Source of the DNA: Pseudobutyrivibrio ruminis AD2017
GTDB taxonomy: Bacteria; Bacillota; Clostridia; Lachnospirales; Lachnospiraceae
Reading direction: 5' to 3'
DNA length: 64,000 nt
Assembly (NCBI RefSeq): GCF_000424305.1
Contig: NZ_AUJQ01000003.1
Span: 1 to 64,000, forward strand
Shown: positions 15,619 to 24,328 of the stretch, in pieces
Position numbering within the stretch: position 1 is the first letter of the stretch
Layout of the letters: every line of letters begins with the position of its first letter
Program-made: the position numbers and the translations under genes
Notes under the pieces: model-generated
What the model was told of the DNA's origin: nothing
The model's database searches: none
Seen by the model: the letters and a program-made list of their open reading frames with translations, nothing else

Positions 15619-16908
15619 CTATAGACCTACATGTTCCTTGAAGAAATCACCGCGTTGTTCGAAGTTTTTGAAGTGGCCGTAGCTGGCAGCAGCTGGTGAT
15701 AAAATAACAGCAGTTCCTTTGCTAGCGTTTTCTACTGCAAATGTGCAGGCATCGGCAAGTTCTTCAATGTAAGTTACTCTGCTCATGAAATCCTGGCTTG
15801 CAGTAGCCTTAAGCTTATCTAAAATAACCTTACCACTGTCGTACATAAGAATAATGTGCTCTAATCTAGTGGTAGGTAAAAATTCTACTAATGGGTCGTA
15901 ATCGATTCCTCTATCCATACCTCCAAGTAAGATAGTGCCAGCATTAGGAATGGCACGAACTGCACTGATGGCAGATTCTACTGTGGTAGAAATTGAATCA
16001 TCGTAGTAATCAACATCATCCTTCTTGCCAATGAACTGAAGACGGTGAGCAAGTGTCTTGAAGCTTGCAAGAGCCTTCATGAATTCATCATCAGTGATGT
16101 CGTATCTTCTACAAACATCATATACAAAAGCAGTGTTGAAAAGGTTGTGTGTTCCGCGAAGAGTAACACCAGGGATTTCTTCAAATGATTTGAAAGGAAG
16201 GTCTGCTGACTTAACCTTGATAACAGCAGCCTTGCATTCTCCAGGTGTTGGTAGGAAATCAGGATTGCAGAATAGGAAATCGCAGTAACCCTGGTTTCTG
16301 TATATGTTCTTCTTAGCGTTCCAGTATTTTTCAACAGTGCCATAATGGTCAAGGTGATCCTCGTAAAGGTTTAGAAGGATAGCCTTAGATGGCGAATAAT
16401 GAGCATATTCAAGCTGGTGGCAAGAAAGCTCAAATACGATAATGGTACGTGGATGAATCTGGTCTGTAATATCAAAAATAGGAAGACCGATGTTGCCACC
16501 GAATAGCACGTCCTTACCGCATGTTTTAAGTATATGATATAAAAGTGAAGAAGTTGTGGACTTGCCCTTTGTACCAGTGATACCGATTGTCTGAGCACCG
16601 TAAACCATAAGGAATAAATCAGCCTGACATGTGATGTGGCATTTGTATTCCTTGATATCCTTAGGAAGAACGATGCCAGGGCTCTTTAACACTACATCAT
16701 AATCATCCAGACAATCTAAGTAGTTTGCCCCAGTGATAACATTGTGCATGGCTGTAAGGTCTGAGCTTACTGCATTAGCATCAGCGATGTCTAAGCATTC
16801 ATATCCTCCTACTGAAGAAATAAGGCGAAAGCTTGACTGACCTTCGCGACCAAAACCAAGAATTAAAACCTTTTTATCTTTAACTAAATTTCTAATTGTC
16901 TCTTTCAT
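15619..16908 (-). CDS. murD: UDP-N-acetylmuramoyl-L-alanine:glutamate ligase (MurD, possibly MurD2 type)
   Basis: MurD adds glutamate to UDP-MurNAc-L-Ala in peptidoglycan precursor synthesis. The Mur-ligase ATP loop GITGTKGKST is near residues 112-121. The NLYEDHLDHYG metal/substrate motif (about 179-189) and the C-terminal domain (about 290-429) are present. The length, 429 aa, is slightly short but complete. Only 1 nt separates it from the upstream MurL-like gene. That linkage raises the possibility that it uses L-glutamate, as the Xanthomonas MurD2-MurL pair does. Sequence alone does not settle the substrate stereochemistry. Confidence 0.92.
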   Translation of the reverse strand: MKETIRNLVKDKKVLILGFGREGQSSFRLISSVGGYECLDIADANAVSSDLTAMHNVITGANYLDCLDDYDVVLKSPGIVLPKDIKEYKCHITCQADLFLMVYGAQTIGITGTKGKSTTSSLLYHILKTCGKDVLFGGNIGLPIFDITDQIHPRTIIVFELSCHQLEYAHYSPSKAILLNLYEDHLDHYGTVEKYWNAKKNIYRNQGYCDFLFCNPDFLPTPGECKAAVIKVKSADLPFKSFEEIPGVTLRGTHNLFNTAFVYDVCRRYDITDDEFMKALASFKTLAHRLQFIGKKDDVDYYDDSISTTVESAISAVRAIPNAGTILLGGMDRGIDYDPLVEFLPTTRLEHIILMYDSGKVILDKLKATASQDFMSRVTYIEELADACTFAVENASKGTAVILSPAAASYGHFKNFEQRGDFFKEHVGL

Positions 16909-16909
16909 T

Positions 16910-18289
16910 TTATTTTAAAGCGTCCTTTATTATATTTTCGAAATATTCATTTAGACCATGCTCATTAGAGTACGCATTTACTATAGCTTTGAAATCGTCT
17001 GAAGCTACAGGCTTAGCAGCTTTGTAGTGGCTAAGAAGTAGTGGAAGTTCGATTCCCTTGTTATCGTATATACGAATTGCTTCAATGATAGATGCGTTAA
17101 CTTCATCACGGCTTCCTACGCATTCAAATGGCTTTTCTGGAAGGATTCCACAAAGCTTATCGAAGTCTTCCATAAGGCCTTCGTCTTCAAATAATCTTTT
17201 GCCGAAGATGGCATCCAATTCCTCTAATGTAAGGAATGGAGAAAGGATAATGTAAACGAATAGGCACTTAGGACAGTGGCCGCACCAGATGTCCTGCTTG
17301 CTACCTACGTTGCAGCTTTTGAACACGCTGTGGTATTTCTTGAATTTAGAAAACAGCATGGCAATCTGAAGCTCTGCAAGTGGGCGAAGGAAGCTGAAGT
17401 AGTACACACCGCTTCCGATAAATGTGCGCTCGTAGTATCTGAAGTCCTCTTCGAATTCATAAGACTTAGAGTACTGGTGGTTTACATAGCTGCCAGCAAC
17501 TGTGGATTCGTTTGCGCTGGATTCATTTGAAAGTGCAACGAAACCAAGTCCGTTAAGATATCCTGCAATAATGCTGGAAAATGCAACCAAGGCTGAAAAT
17601 GGAGTATGTCCATTTAGGTATCCCTTTGCATTTAAATCAAGCATGTTTTTATCAAGTGTACGCTTAGCGTAGATAGTTTTGTCGGTAAGCTCACCTACTT
17701 CAACAGTGGCATCAGTGGCACCACGTGAATTGATAACGTAGCAGTTAACATCAGCCTTATTCTTCAGAAGCTCGATAGAAACTACCGAATCCTTACCGCC
17801 ACCAACAGGTATCATTACCTTTGGCGTAGCACCTGCTTCAATGTTGTTATTGGTAGCAAACTTAGGCATGTTGCAGGCTTTTTCAGAATCGCATTTGATA
17901 GTCATGAAGCAATCCTGGTTTTCTTCAATGCCATTGGTGTAATAGAATTCTCCAAGACCGCCCCAGTAAAGCTTCTTCCACCATTTAATCTGCTCAGCAC
18001 TAAGCATTCTGTCTTTGATGTAAACAGTTGGTGGACAGGCAATCTTCCAATAGCTGATAAGCTCAACCATACCAAGTGAGAATACCATTTCATCAATGAG
18101 GTTCTCATCTAAATTTGTGATAGCATGGATTCTTGGAATGAACCATGTTGGATGAAATTCTGAAAGACCATCGATTGAAAAGTCGAAAGTCATGCTAATT
18201 CCATCGTCATTTAAATCATAGGAATATCCCTGATAAGTGAATGTTGGATAATCCTTTCTACATTTTTTATAAAATTCTTCTCTGCTCAT
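16910..18289 (-). CDS. murL: MurL-like UDP-MurNAc-L-Ala-glutamate epimerase (PP-loop protein)
   Basis: The 459-aa protein has a PP-loop ATP pyrophosphatase motif, VGGGKDS, near residues 162-168, and a CGHCPKC cysteine cluster near 340 that may bind zinc. These features and its place directly before murD fit MurL. MurL uses ATP to epimerise the terminal L-glutamate of UDP-MurNAc-L-Ala-L-Glu to D-glutamate, replacing glutamate racemase. Family membership is from recall of MurL properties, not an alignment. Other PP-loop amidating or thiolating enzymes are possible. It is divergent from the WYL regulator, with an 87-bp AT-rich gap between the start codons. Confidence 0.68.
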   Translation of the reverse strand: MSREEFYKKCRKDYPTFTYQGYSYDLNDDGISMTFDFSIDGLSEFHPTWFIPRIHAITNLDENLIDEMVFSLGMVELISYWKIACPPTVYIKDRMLSAEQIKWWKKLYWGGLGEFYYTNGIEENQDCFMTIKCDSEKACNMPKFATNNNIEAGATPKVMIPVGGGKDSVVSIELLKNKADVNCYVINSRGATDATVEVGELTDKTIYAKRTLDKNMLDLNAKGYLNGHTPFSALVAFSSIIAGYLNGLGFVALSNESSANESTVAGSYVNHQYSKSYEFEEDFRYYERTFIGSGVYYFSFLRPLAELQIAMLFSKFKKYHSVFKSCNVGSKQDIWCGHCPKCLFVYIILSPFLTLEELDAIFGKRLFEDEGLMEDFDKLCGILPEKPFECVGSRDEVNASIIEAIRIYDNKGIELPLLLSHYKAAKPVASDDFKAIVNAYSNEHGLNEYFENIIKDALK

Positions 18290-18376
18290 ATATTTCCTTT
18301 AAATCGTATAAAAACTAACTTATAATCAAATTAGAATTATATCACAAATGCTATATAAATTGTAGAGAGGTATGCC

Positions 18377-19342
18377 ATGCCACACGTTGGAGGACAGAAA
18401 CTTAAAATTTTAAATGAGTACCAGATTCTTATGACAGAAAGCGACGAGAATCATCAGATAAACGCCATCGAAATGACAAGACGTTTGCAGGAAAGGGGAA
18501 TTCCCGCAGAACGTAAAACTGTCTACAAGGATATGTCTACTTTGATAGATGCAGGCATCGATGTGGTTAAGGGCGAAAAGGGATATTATATCGGCAGTCG
18601 AGTGTTTGAGCTAGCAGAACTAAAGCTTCTTGTGGATGCAGTTGGTGCATCAAAGTTTATATCTCAGAAAAAAACAAAAGAGCTTGTGGATAAAATCACT
18701 GGCCTTGCTAGTATTGATGAGGCGGCCCAGCTTAGCCGCCAGGTGGTTGTGCCAGAAAAGGCCTCATCTGGAAACGAAAAGATTTTTTACACAATCGACG
18801 TAATATATCAGTGCCTTGATAATGATAGGAAAATGTCCTTCAAATATCAGGAGTGGACTGTGACAAAGGAAATGCAGCCAAGACATGGCGGCAAGACCTA
18901 TGTTGTTAGCCCTGCTTTTTTGTTGCGTAATGACGAAAACTATTATCTGGTAGCTTTCGATGACGACAGCAGACAGATTCGCCACTACCGCGTAGATAAA
19001 ATGATTTCGGCGGCCATGACATCAGAGGAGCGTTCGGGAGCTGAGGAGCGTGCATCCCTTAATCCACAGGAATACGTTAAGCAGCATATCAGTATGTTTG
19101 CAGGAGAAGAAAGAGTAGTTACCATCAGATTTGAAAAGCGACTGATTGGTGTTGTACTGGATAAATTTGGCAAGGAAATAGATGTTAGACCTGATGGTGT
19201 CGATTATATAAAGGCTAGAATATCTGTTGCCATCTCACCACAGTTTTATGGATGGTTAACAGGCGTTGGAGCAACCATTTGCTTCCCTGAAGCGGAGGAA
19301 GAAAAGTTCAAAGAATACCTTAGAAAAATACTTGATTTGTGA
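18377..19342 (+). CDS. HTH / WYL-domain transcriptional regulator
   Basis: The N-terminal 60-75 residues form a DeoR/HTH_11-like winged helix (IEMTRRLQERGIPAERKTVY region). A WYL domain follows (about 140-240) with the RHYRVDKM element typical of the ligand-binding fold, then a C-terminal WCX-like extension. WYL regulators sense nucleic acids or nucleotides in several systems, but the ligand here is unknown. The ATG at 18377 has GAGAGG 6-12 nt upstream. Divergent orientation from murL-murD suggests control of that pair or of itself. The Hpt gene follows 28 nt downstream. Confidence 0.85.
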   Translation: MPHVGGQKLKILNEYQILMTESDENHQINAIEMTRRLQERGIPAERKTVYKDMSTLIDAGIDVVKGEKGYYIGSRVFELAELKLLVDAVGASKFISQKKTKELVDKITGLASIDEAAQLSRQVVVPEKASSGNEKIFYTIDVIYQCLDNDRKMSFKYQEWTVTKEMQPRHGGKTYVVSPAFLLRNDENYYLVAFDDDSRQIRHYRVDKMISAAMTSEERSGAEERASLNPQEYVKQHISMFAGEERVVTIRFEKRLIGVVLDKFGKEIDVRPDGVDYIKARISVAISPQFYGWLTGVGATICFPEAEEEKFKEYLRKILDL

Positions 19343-19370
19343 TATATTGTTTTTTTAGGTAGGGGTAGAT

Positions 19371-19964
19371 ATGAATGTTAATGAAATAGAGCTTTCCAAG
19401 GTTGATGGAATATCACTTATGGATGGCTTGCAATATTGTGGAAGTCTTAGGGATTTCGAAAAATTCCTTGAATCCTTTTATGATGATATCGAGGACAATG
19501 CAACTACAATAGAAGATGCATACCAAAATAAAAATATAGAGCTTTTTACTATAAAGGTTCACGCACTGAAAACCTCAGCAAGGATGATAGGTGCTAAGGA
19601 GCTTTCTGAAGAAGCTTATTTACTTGAGTCGGCTGGCAAATCAGCTAATATGCCATACATAGATGCTAATGTTGATAGCTTCCTTTCATTATACAGAAGC
19701 TACATTAGCAGGCTTGATAGCTACATGTCAGAGAAACGTCGAATTAAAGCAATAAAAAAGCCCATCACAAAGGATGAGCTAGAAGACGCATATAATGCTC
19801 TTAGAGAAGTGTGTCCTTCCAGGGATTATAGTGCTGTTGAAATGATTCTAGAAGAACTTAGCACATATCAGCTGCCAGATGAGGATCAAAAACAAATGGC
19901 ACTTTTCAAGACACATTTTCATAAATTAGAGTGGGAGGAAATGGAACAGACTCTTATGGGATAG
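19371..19964 (+). CDS. Orphan Hpt (histidine phosphotransfer) protein
   Basis: The 197-aa protein has a four-helix Hpt bundle in residues 1-110. The putative phospho-histidine is in KVHALKTSARMIGA (about residue 65). An acidic, helical C-terminal tail (about 125-197) has no recognised domain. Hpt proteins relay phosphate between receiver domains. The C-terminal Hpt of the kinase at 7490 shares the same motif layout, so this may serve the output-less regulator at 9941 or another hybrid kinase. The stop codon lies 4 bp before the outer arm of palindrome B. Confidence 0.8.
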   Translation: MNVNEIELSKVDGISLMDGLQYCGSLRDFEKFLESFYDDIEDNATTIEDAYQNKNIELFTIKVHALKTSARMIGAKELSEEAYLLESAGKSANMPYIDANVDSFLSLYRSYISRLDSYMSEKRRIKAIKKPITKDELEDAYNALREVCPSRDYSAVEMILEELSTYQLPDEDQKQMALFKTHFHKLEWEEMEQTLMG

Positions 19965-19967
19965 GTT

Positions 19968-20605
19968 GGCTACTATTCAATCCGTCTATATTCATGATAG
20001 GAACATGACCCGCCCATAGGCCCCACACCCTCACACAGGGGAATACAATCACAGATTTTAGATTATCTAAATGTAAAATCTTGCATCTTTATTCGTAGGT
20101 GTTCTTACAAAGTTTTACAATTCTGTCGGTAAAGTATGCTGAGGGCGGACATATACTAAAATTAAAGAGCATGTGTATTAGCAGGATTAGCCCCTATTAC
20201 TTTTTGCTTTGGAGTGAGCTTAGAAAAATAAAAAGCAGGTTTTGAATATATAGGTATGCGCCGCTAGGACGGCGGCGCAAGTGGTCACTTGAGACACGAT
20301 GTCGAATGTGCCACGGTGGCTATATATTCAAAACCTGCTTTTTTAATTTTTATTAGCGAATGTAATAGCAAAAAAGTAATAGGGGCTAATCCTGCTAATG
20401 CACATGCTTGTAAAACTACAAATATGTCCGCTCTCAGCACACATTACCTTCGAATTGTAAAAGCTTAGTAAGTACACCTACAGATGCAAGATTACTCACA
20501 TTAAGATAATCTACAAATCTGCTCAAATGATATTCCCCTGTGTGAGGGTGTGGGGCCTATGGCCGGGCCATGCAAACACAGTTTAGGGCGGATTGAATAG
20601 TAGCC
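19968..20605 (-). repeat. Giant palindromic element B (638 bp), reverse orientation to A and C
   Basis: This fills the whole gap between two convergent genes. Helices: a perfect outermost 17 bp (19968-19984 with 20589-20605), a perfect 32 bp (20014-20045 with 20531-20562), 37 bp with one G-T pair (20169-20205 with 20371-20407) and a perfect inner 23 bp (20230-20252 with 20321-20343). The tip carries two hairpins, 20258-20278 and 20281-20314. Read on the minus strand, parts of the arms and the tip match A and C, while whole helices differ in sequence yet remain paired. No ORF is maintained. Confidence 0.8.
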
Positions 20606-20609
20606 TCGC

Positions 20610-21341
20610 TTAGATGTAGCCTCCGTCCACGCCAATTATCTGCCCTGTCATATATGATGGGGCTTTTATTATGGAAAGAGCAGTCCCAGCAATTTCTTCT
20701 GGGGTGCAGAAGCGGCCAGCTGGGATTTCGTCGGAGAGCTCTTGCTTTTCTTCTGCTGATAGCATTCCGTTCATGTCAGTGTCAACCACACCGCAGGCAA
20801 TGGCGTTTACTGCTATGCCGCTTAGTGCAAGCTCCTTACCTAATGCTTTAGTGAAGGAATTGACTCCACCCTTTGCAGCAGAATAAGCCACCTCGCAGCT
20901 GGCTCCAACAGTGCCCCACATGGAGCTAATGTTGATTATATTGCCAGATTTAGCATGAACCATGGCAGGAACGACAGCTTTAGCAGTGTAGAATAAAGGA
21001 GACAGGTTAGTGCCAATCATTTCATCCCACTCATCTAAGGACATATCTGTAAGCAGACCAATATGTGCGATGCCTGCATTATTAATAAGAACATCCACCT
21101 GCCCCAGCTTTTCGATTGCATCCTCGCATGCAGGAATAGTGAAGCCGCTGTCAGCAATGTCGCCGGCATAGGTGTAAACTTCTATTTTGTAATCCTTGCG
21201 TAGTGTTGCTGCAAAGTCGTTAAGCATATCTATATTGTTGTGACAAAACAAAGCAAGATGGTAGCCTTCTTTGGCAAGGGCAGCCGCGCAGGCCTTACCT
21301 ATTCCTCTGCTTGCTCCGGTAATAATTGCAGTTTTTTTCAT
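20610..21341 (-). CDS. Short-chain dehydrogenase/reductase (FabG-like)
   Basis: This is an NAD(P)-dependent Rossmann enzyme of about 243 aa. The cofactor motif TGASRGIG is at residues 8-15, NNAG near 88, the catalytic S about 140 and YSAAK about 153-157, and the C-terminal end IGVDGGYI is typical of FabG/3-oxoacyl-ACP reductases. It stands alone without other fatty-acid genes, so the substrate is uncertain. The ATG at 21341 follows AGGAAGG; upstream in-frame starts precede the ribosome-binding site. The stop codon is 4 bp from the outer arm of palindrome B, which could also act as its 3' structure. Confidence 0.9.
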   Translation of the reverse strand: MKKTAIITGASRGIGKACAAALAKEGYHLALFCHNNIDMLNDFAATLRKDYKIEVYTYAGDIADSGFTIPACEDAIEKLGQVDVLINNAGIAHIGLLTDMSLDEWDEMIGTNLSPLFYTAKAVVPAMVHAKSGNIINISSMWGTVGASCEVAYSAAKGGVNSFTKALGKELALSGIAVNAIACGVVDTDMNGMLSAEEKQELSDEIPAGRFCTPEEIAGTALSIIKAPSYMTGQIIGVDGGYI

Positions 21342-21454
21342 TTTCTGTACCTTCCTTTTGATAGTTATTATATCACATCTTTTTTCATTCCTCAGGAATA
21401 GACCCATTGTATACACAATTAATAATCTAGTAATAAAGAATTCAGATAAAAGCC

Positions 21455-21483
21455 TTGTTAAAAAGTGATAGTCTTGGTATAAT
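21455..21483 (+). promoter_or_regulatory. Sigma-A promoter of the hibernation factor gene
   Basis: TTGTTA (21455-21460), a 17-bp spacer and TATAAT (21478-21483) with an extended TGG. It lies about 95 bp before the start codon. Confidence 0.75.
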
Positions 21484-21517
21484 TTTTACATGAAAAACTT
21501 CCTAGCAAATATAAATT

Positions 21518-21532
21518 TAGCCAAATTGGCTA
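21518..21532. promoter_or_regulatory. Palindrome in the hpf leader
   Basis: A perfect 7-bp inverted repeat with a one-base centre, TAGCCAAATTGGCTA, lies in the 5' untranslated region between the promoter and the gene. It could be an operator or a small hairpin. Confidence 0.45.
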
Positions 21533-21578
21533 ATCTGTTTTATAGTTTTTCAAATACGTCGTAAAGGTGGTAGACATC

Positions 21579-22112
21579 ATGAAAACAACAATCACAGGAA
21601 AGAACATTGAATTAACAGCAGGATTAAAGGACGCTGTGGAGGAGCGTTTCAAAAAATTAGACAAATACTTCACTAAGGACACAGAGGCTATTATCACACT
21701 TGACGTAGAGAAAGGACGTCAGAAAATCGAAGTTACTATTCCTATGAAGGGCTCTTATCTTAGAGCTGAGGAAACCACATCAGACATGTATGCTTCAATC
21801 GAGGCAGTGACTAATACACTTGAAGCACAGCTTAAAAAGTACAGAAATAAAATCATCGATAGAAAGCAGTCAGATTCAAGAACAATCTTTGCTCAGGATT
21901 TCATAGAGGAAAAGGAAGCAGATGAGGAGAAAATCCAGATTATCCGCAAGAAAACATTTGATATGAAGCCTATGTATGCTGAGGATGCTTGCCTTGAAAT
22001 GGAAATGTTAGGACATGATTTCTTCATGTTCCGCAATGCTGACACCGATGAAATCAACGTAGTTTACAAAAGAAAGAACGGAGCTTACGGCTTGATAGAG
22101 CCAGAGTTCTAA
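21579..22112 (+). CDS. hpf: Ribosome hibernation-promoting factor, long form
   Basis: The 177-aa protein has an N-terminal ribosome-binding HPF/RaiA domain (about 1-100) and a C-terminal dimerisation domain (about 120-177) with KTFDMKPMYAEDACLEMEMLGHDFFMFRN-type spacing typical of long HPF. The family dimerises 70S ribosomes into inactive 100S particles in slow growth. The ATG at 21579 sits 8 bases after AAAGGTGG; an earlier GTG would overlap that site. It has its own strong promoter and a leader with a small palindrome. Confidence 0.93.
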   Translation: MKTTITGKNIELTAGLKDAVEERFKKLDKYFTKDTEAIITLDVEKGRQKIEVTIPMKGSYLRAEETTSDMYASIEAVTNTLEAQLKKYRNKIIDRKQSDSRTIFAQDFIEEKEADEEKIQIIRKKTFDMKPMYAEDACLEMEMLGHDFFMFRNADTDEINVVYKRKNGAYGLIEPEF

Positions 22113-22150
22113 AGTTTAAAATTTGACAACAGAATAGACAAAAAGAATTA

Positions 22151-22205
22151 ACCTCCTATTGCTATAATCCAATTAATACGCCAATGGTTTTATAGCAAAG
22201 GAGGT
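22151..22205 (+). promoter_or_regulatory. Inverted repeat covering the ribosome-binding site of the XRE gene
   Basis: ACCTCCTATTGCTATAA (22151-22167) is complementary, with one extra base, to TTATAGCAAAGGAGGT (22190-22205), which contains the Shine-Dalgarno sequence. The left arm also contains TATAAT at 22163-22168. If transcription starts upstream, the RNA can hide its own ribosome-binding site. If TATAAT is the -10 box, the repeat is a two-site operator that could serve self-repression. Confidence 0.6.
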
Positions 22206-22211
22206 ATTTTT

Positions 22212-23186
22212 ATGGACATTAAAGCATTCGGACAGTTCCTGCGTTGGATGAGAAAGAAAATGAATATGAGCCAGTTAGATTTAGCTTTAACGGTGGGATG
22301 CACAATGCCTACTATTTCAAAGATAGAAAATGGACAAGAATATATAGGAAAGAGGTTATTCGATAAGCTAAATGAACTTTTTGAGGGCTTTGGATTTTCT
22401 TATGACGAGTTGAGCATGGAACGACTCTTTAAGTTCAAACAGGCAAGGGCGGAGTTGCTTAAAGCCATTAAAAGGGGGCGTATTGAAGATATTGAAAATA
22501 AGATAGATAAGCTACAGGAATATATGGATATAAAAGAGGGTATTTCAGAAAATACAATAAGAAATTTCGAGAAGAAAAGAAACAGTAACGATATTTATGA
22601 ATGGGAACATATTAATTATGATTCAGATTATGAGGTAGATAAACAGTATTTCGTTTTTGCTCATTTGATTCGTTCAAGGCAAAACGGCATGACGCTAGAA
22701 GTTTTTCTAGACGAGGCTATAGGCATATTTGAGCTTAGGCGGAAAATTCCAGATTATAAGGATATACCAGATGTAAGACTTTCTAATATAGAATATGAAC
22801 TGTTTTTTATTATTGCCAAAACTCATTTGGCTATGGGGGATGATAATACAGCGGAATTAATATTTAAAGGTCTGCTTTATAACAAATGCTATCTGGATAG
22901 TCCAAAGGTACGGGAACGGTATTTAGAAATATCAGTAGTTATGGCTAGCTTATTATTGGATAGAAGAGATTTTAAAGGTGCCTATGAGTGCCTTTCATTT
23001 ATATTTGGAGAATATATATCCAACTTCGACACCCAAGTAATATATAGTGCTTTGAAGGTACAGCATGATTACTGTAAGAAAAATAATGACGATGATGGAG
23101 TAAGGATAATTGATAGGTTTTTTATTTCAACAGATAATCTTATGACTCACATGTTAAAGATATATAGATTAAACCAAATGGGTTAA
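22212..23186 (+). CDS. XRE-family regulator with TPR-like C-terminus (RRNPP-like)
   Basis: The 324-aa protein has an XRE helix-turn-helix in residues 5-60 (MSQLDLALTVGCTMPTISKI) and an all-helical C-terminus (about 75-320) with repeat-like pairs resembling the TPR region of Rgg/PlcR-type peptide-sensing regulators. No small pheromone gene was recognised beside it. The AT content is a little higher than in its neighbours. The start at 22212 follows AAAGGAGGT, which lies within an inverted repeat. Its targets are unknown; the same layout occurs in many Lachnospiraceae paralogues. Confidence 0.75.
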   Translation: MDIKAFGQFLRWMRKKMNMSQLDLALTVGCTMPTISKIENGQEYIGKRLFDKLNELFEGFGFSYDELSMERLFKFKQARAELLKAIKRGRIEDIENKIDKLQEYMDIKEGISENTIRNFEKKRNSNDIYEWEHINYDSDYEVDKQYFVFAHLIRSRQNGMTLEVFLDEAIGIFELRRKIPDYKDIPDVRLSNIEYELFFIIAKTHLAMGDDNTAELIFKGLLYNKCYLDSPKVRERYLEISVVMASLLLDRRDFKGAYECLSFIFGEYISNFDTQVIYSALKVQHDYCKKNNDDDGVRIIDRFFISTDNLMTHMLKIYRLNQMG

Positions 23187-23260
23187 GATGTACTATTGTA
23201 ATTTTCATGGAAAAATACTATATTAACCAATGAAGATTTTTGAAAAAGAAGAGGTTAATT

Positions 23261-24304
23261 ATGGATATAGTAGTTTTAGCAGGAGGACTTAGCTCTGAAC
23301 GTGACGTATCTTTTAAGTCAGGAACTATGGTAGCTAAGGCACTTCGTGCAAGAGGACATAGAGCATTAGTACTCGATGTTTTTATGGGATATTCTGATAA
23401 AGAATGTGATATTACAAATATTTTCGAGGATAGCGAGGGTAATTCAGTTAAGGTTGATTCTATCCCAACTGAGGCTCCAGATATCAAGGCTATCATTGCC
23501 AGCCGTAAGGATCAAAGCCCAAGCTTCTTTGGACCTAACGTTATCAAGATTTGCCAGAAGGCTGATATAGTATTTATGGCTCTTCACGGTGGTGACGGAG
23601 AAAGCGGTAAGGTTCAGGCTGCTTTTGATTTATACGGAATTAAATACACAGGAAACGATTACATCTCAAGCGCCATTGCAATGGACAAGCAGATGACAAA
23701 GGATGTACTTGATAGAGCAGGGGTTCCAACACCAGTAGGAACATCTCTTAAGAAGGAAAACAGAGCAGGCTTTTCATTCGAGAAGTACCCATGTATCGTT
23801 AAGCCAAACTGTGGTGGATCTTCAATTGGTGTTACTATTGTTGAATCTGAATCAGAGCTTGATGCAGCACTTGATGCAGCATTTGAATGGGAAAACGAAG
23901 TAGTTATAGAGCAATTCATCTCAGGTCGTGAGTTCTCAGATGGTGTTATCGAAGGTAAGGCTTTACCTATTATCGAAATCGCACCAAAGCAGGGCTTTTA
24001 TGATTACAAAAACAAATATGCAGCAGGTTCTGCAGTTGAGACTTGTCCAGCTGAAATCAGCGCTAAGGCAACAGCTGAAATGCAAAAGTATGCTGAGATG
24101 GCATTCAAGGCTCTAGGCCTTACAACATATGCAAGAATGGATTTCATGATGGATTCAGATGAAAACATTTATTGTTTAGAGGCCAACACACTTCCTGGTA
24201 TGACACCTACAAGCTTACTCCCACAGGAGGCAGCTGTAGTAGGCATGAATTTCGAGGATTTGTGTGAACATTTAATTGAGGTATCGTTTAAGAAATACAA
24301 TTAG
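23261..24304 (+). CDS. ddl: D-alanine--D-alanine ligase
   Basis: This ATP-grasp enzyme makes D-Ala-D-Ala for peptidoglycan. Visible motifs are LAGGLSSERDVS (about residues 6-17), ALHGGDGESGKVQ (about 110), KPNCGGSSIGV (about 180), and CLEANTLPGMTPTSLLPQ (about 302) with the conserved metal-binding E and N. The size, 347 aa, is normal. The ATG at 23261 follows GAAGAGG. murF follows 24 nt downstream, so the two make the D-Ala-D-Ala part of the precursor pathway as one unit. The tyrosine/phenylalanine specificity position was not assessed. Confidence 0.95.
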   Translation: MDIVVLAGGLSSERDVSFKSGTMVAKALRARGHRALVLDVFMGYSDKECDITNIFEDSEGNSVKVDSIPTEAPDIKAIIASRKDQSPSFFGPNVIKICQKADIVFMALHGGDGESGKVQAAFDLYGIKYTGNDYISSAIAMDKQMTKDVLDRAGVPTPVGTSLKKENRAGFSFEKYPCIVKPNCGGSSIGVTIVESESELDAALDAAFEWENEVVIEQFISGREFSDGVIEGKALPIIEIAPKQGFYDYKNKYAAGSAVETCPAEISAKATAEMQKYAEMAFKALGLTTYARMDFMMDSDENIYCLEANTLPGMTPTSLLPQEAAVVGMNFEDLCEHLIEVSFKKYN

Positions 24305-24328
24305 AAAATAGAAGTAAGAGAGATTTAT

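Noticed and set aside
16058-16352. Overlapping ORFs on both strands inside murD
   Set aside because: The murD motifs run through this region without a break, so these are antisense or alternate-frame shadows.
21484-21578. raiA-motif structured RNA before hpf
   Set aside because: The leader between the promoter and the start codon is only about 90 nt, and shows one small palindrome rather than the large conserved raiA structure.
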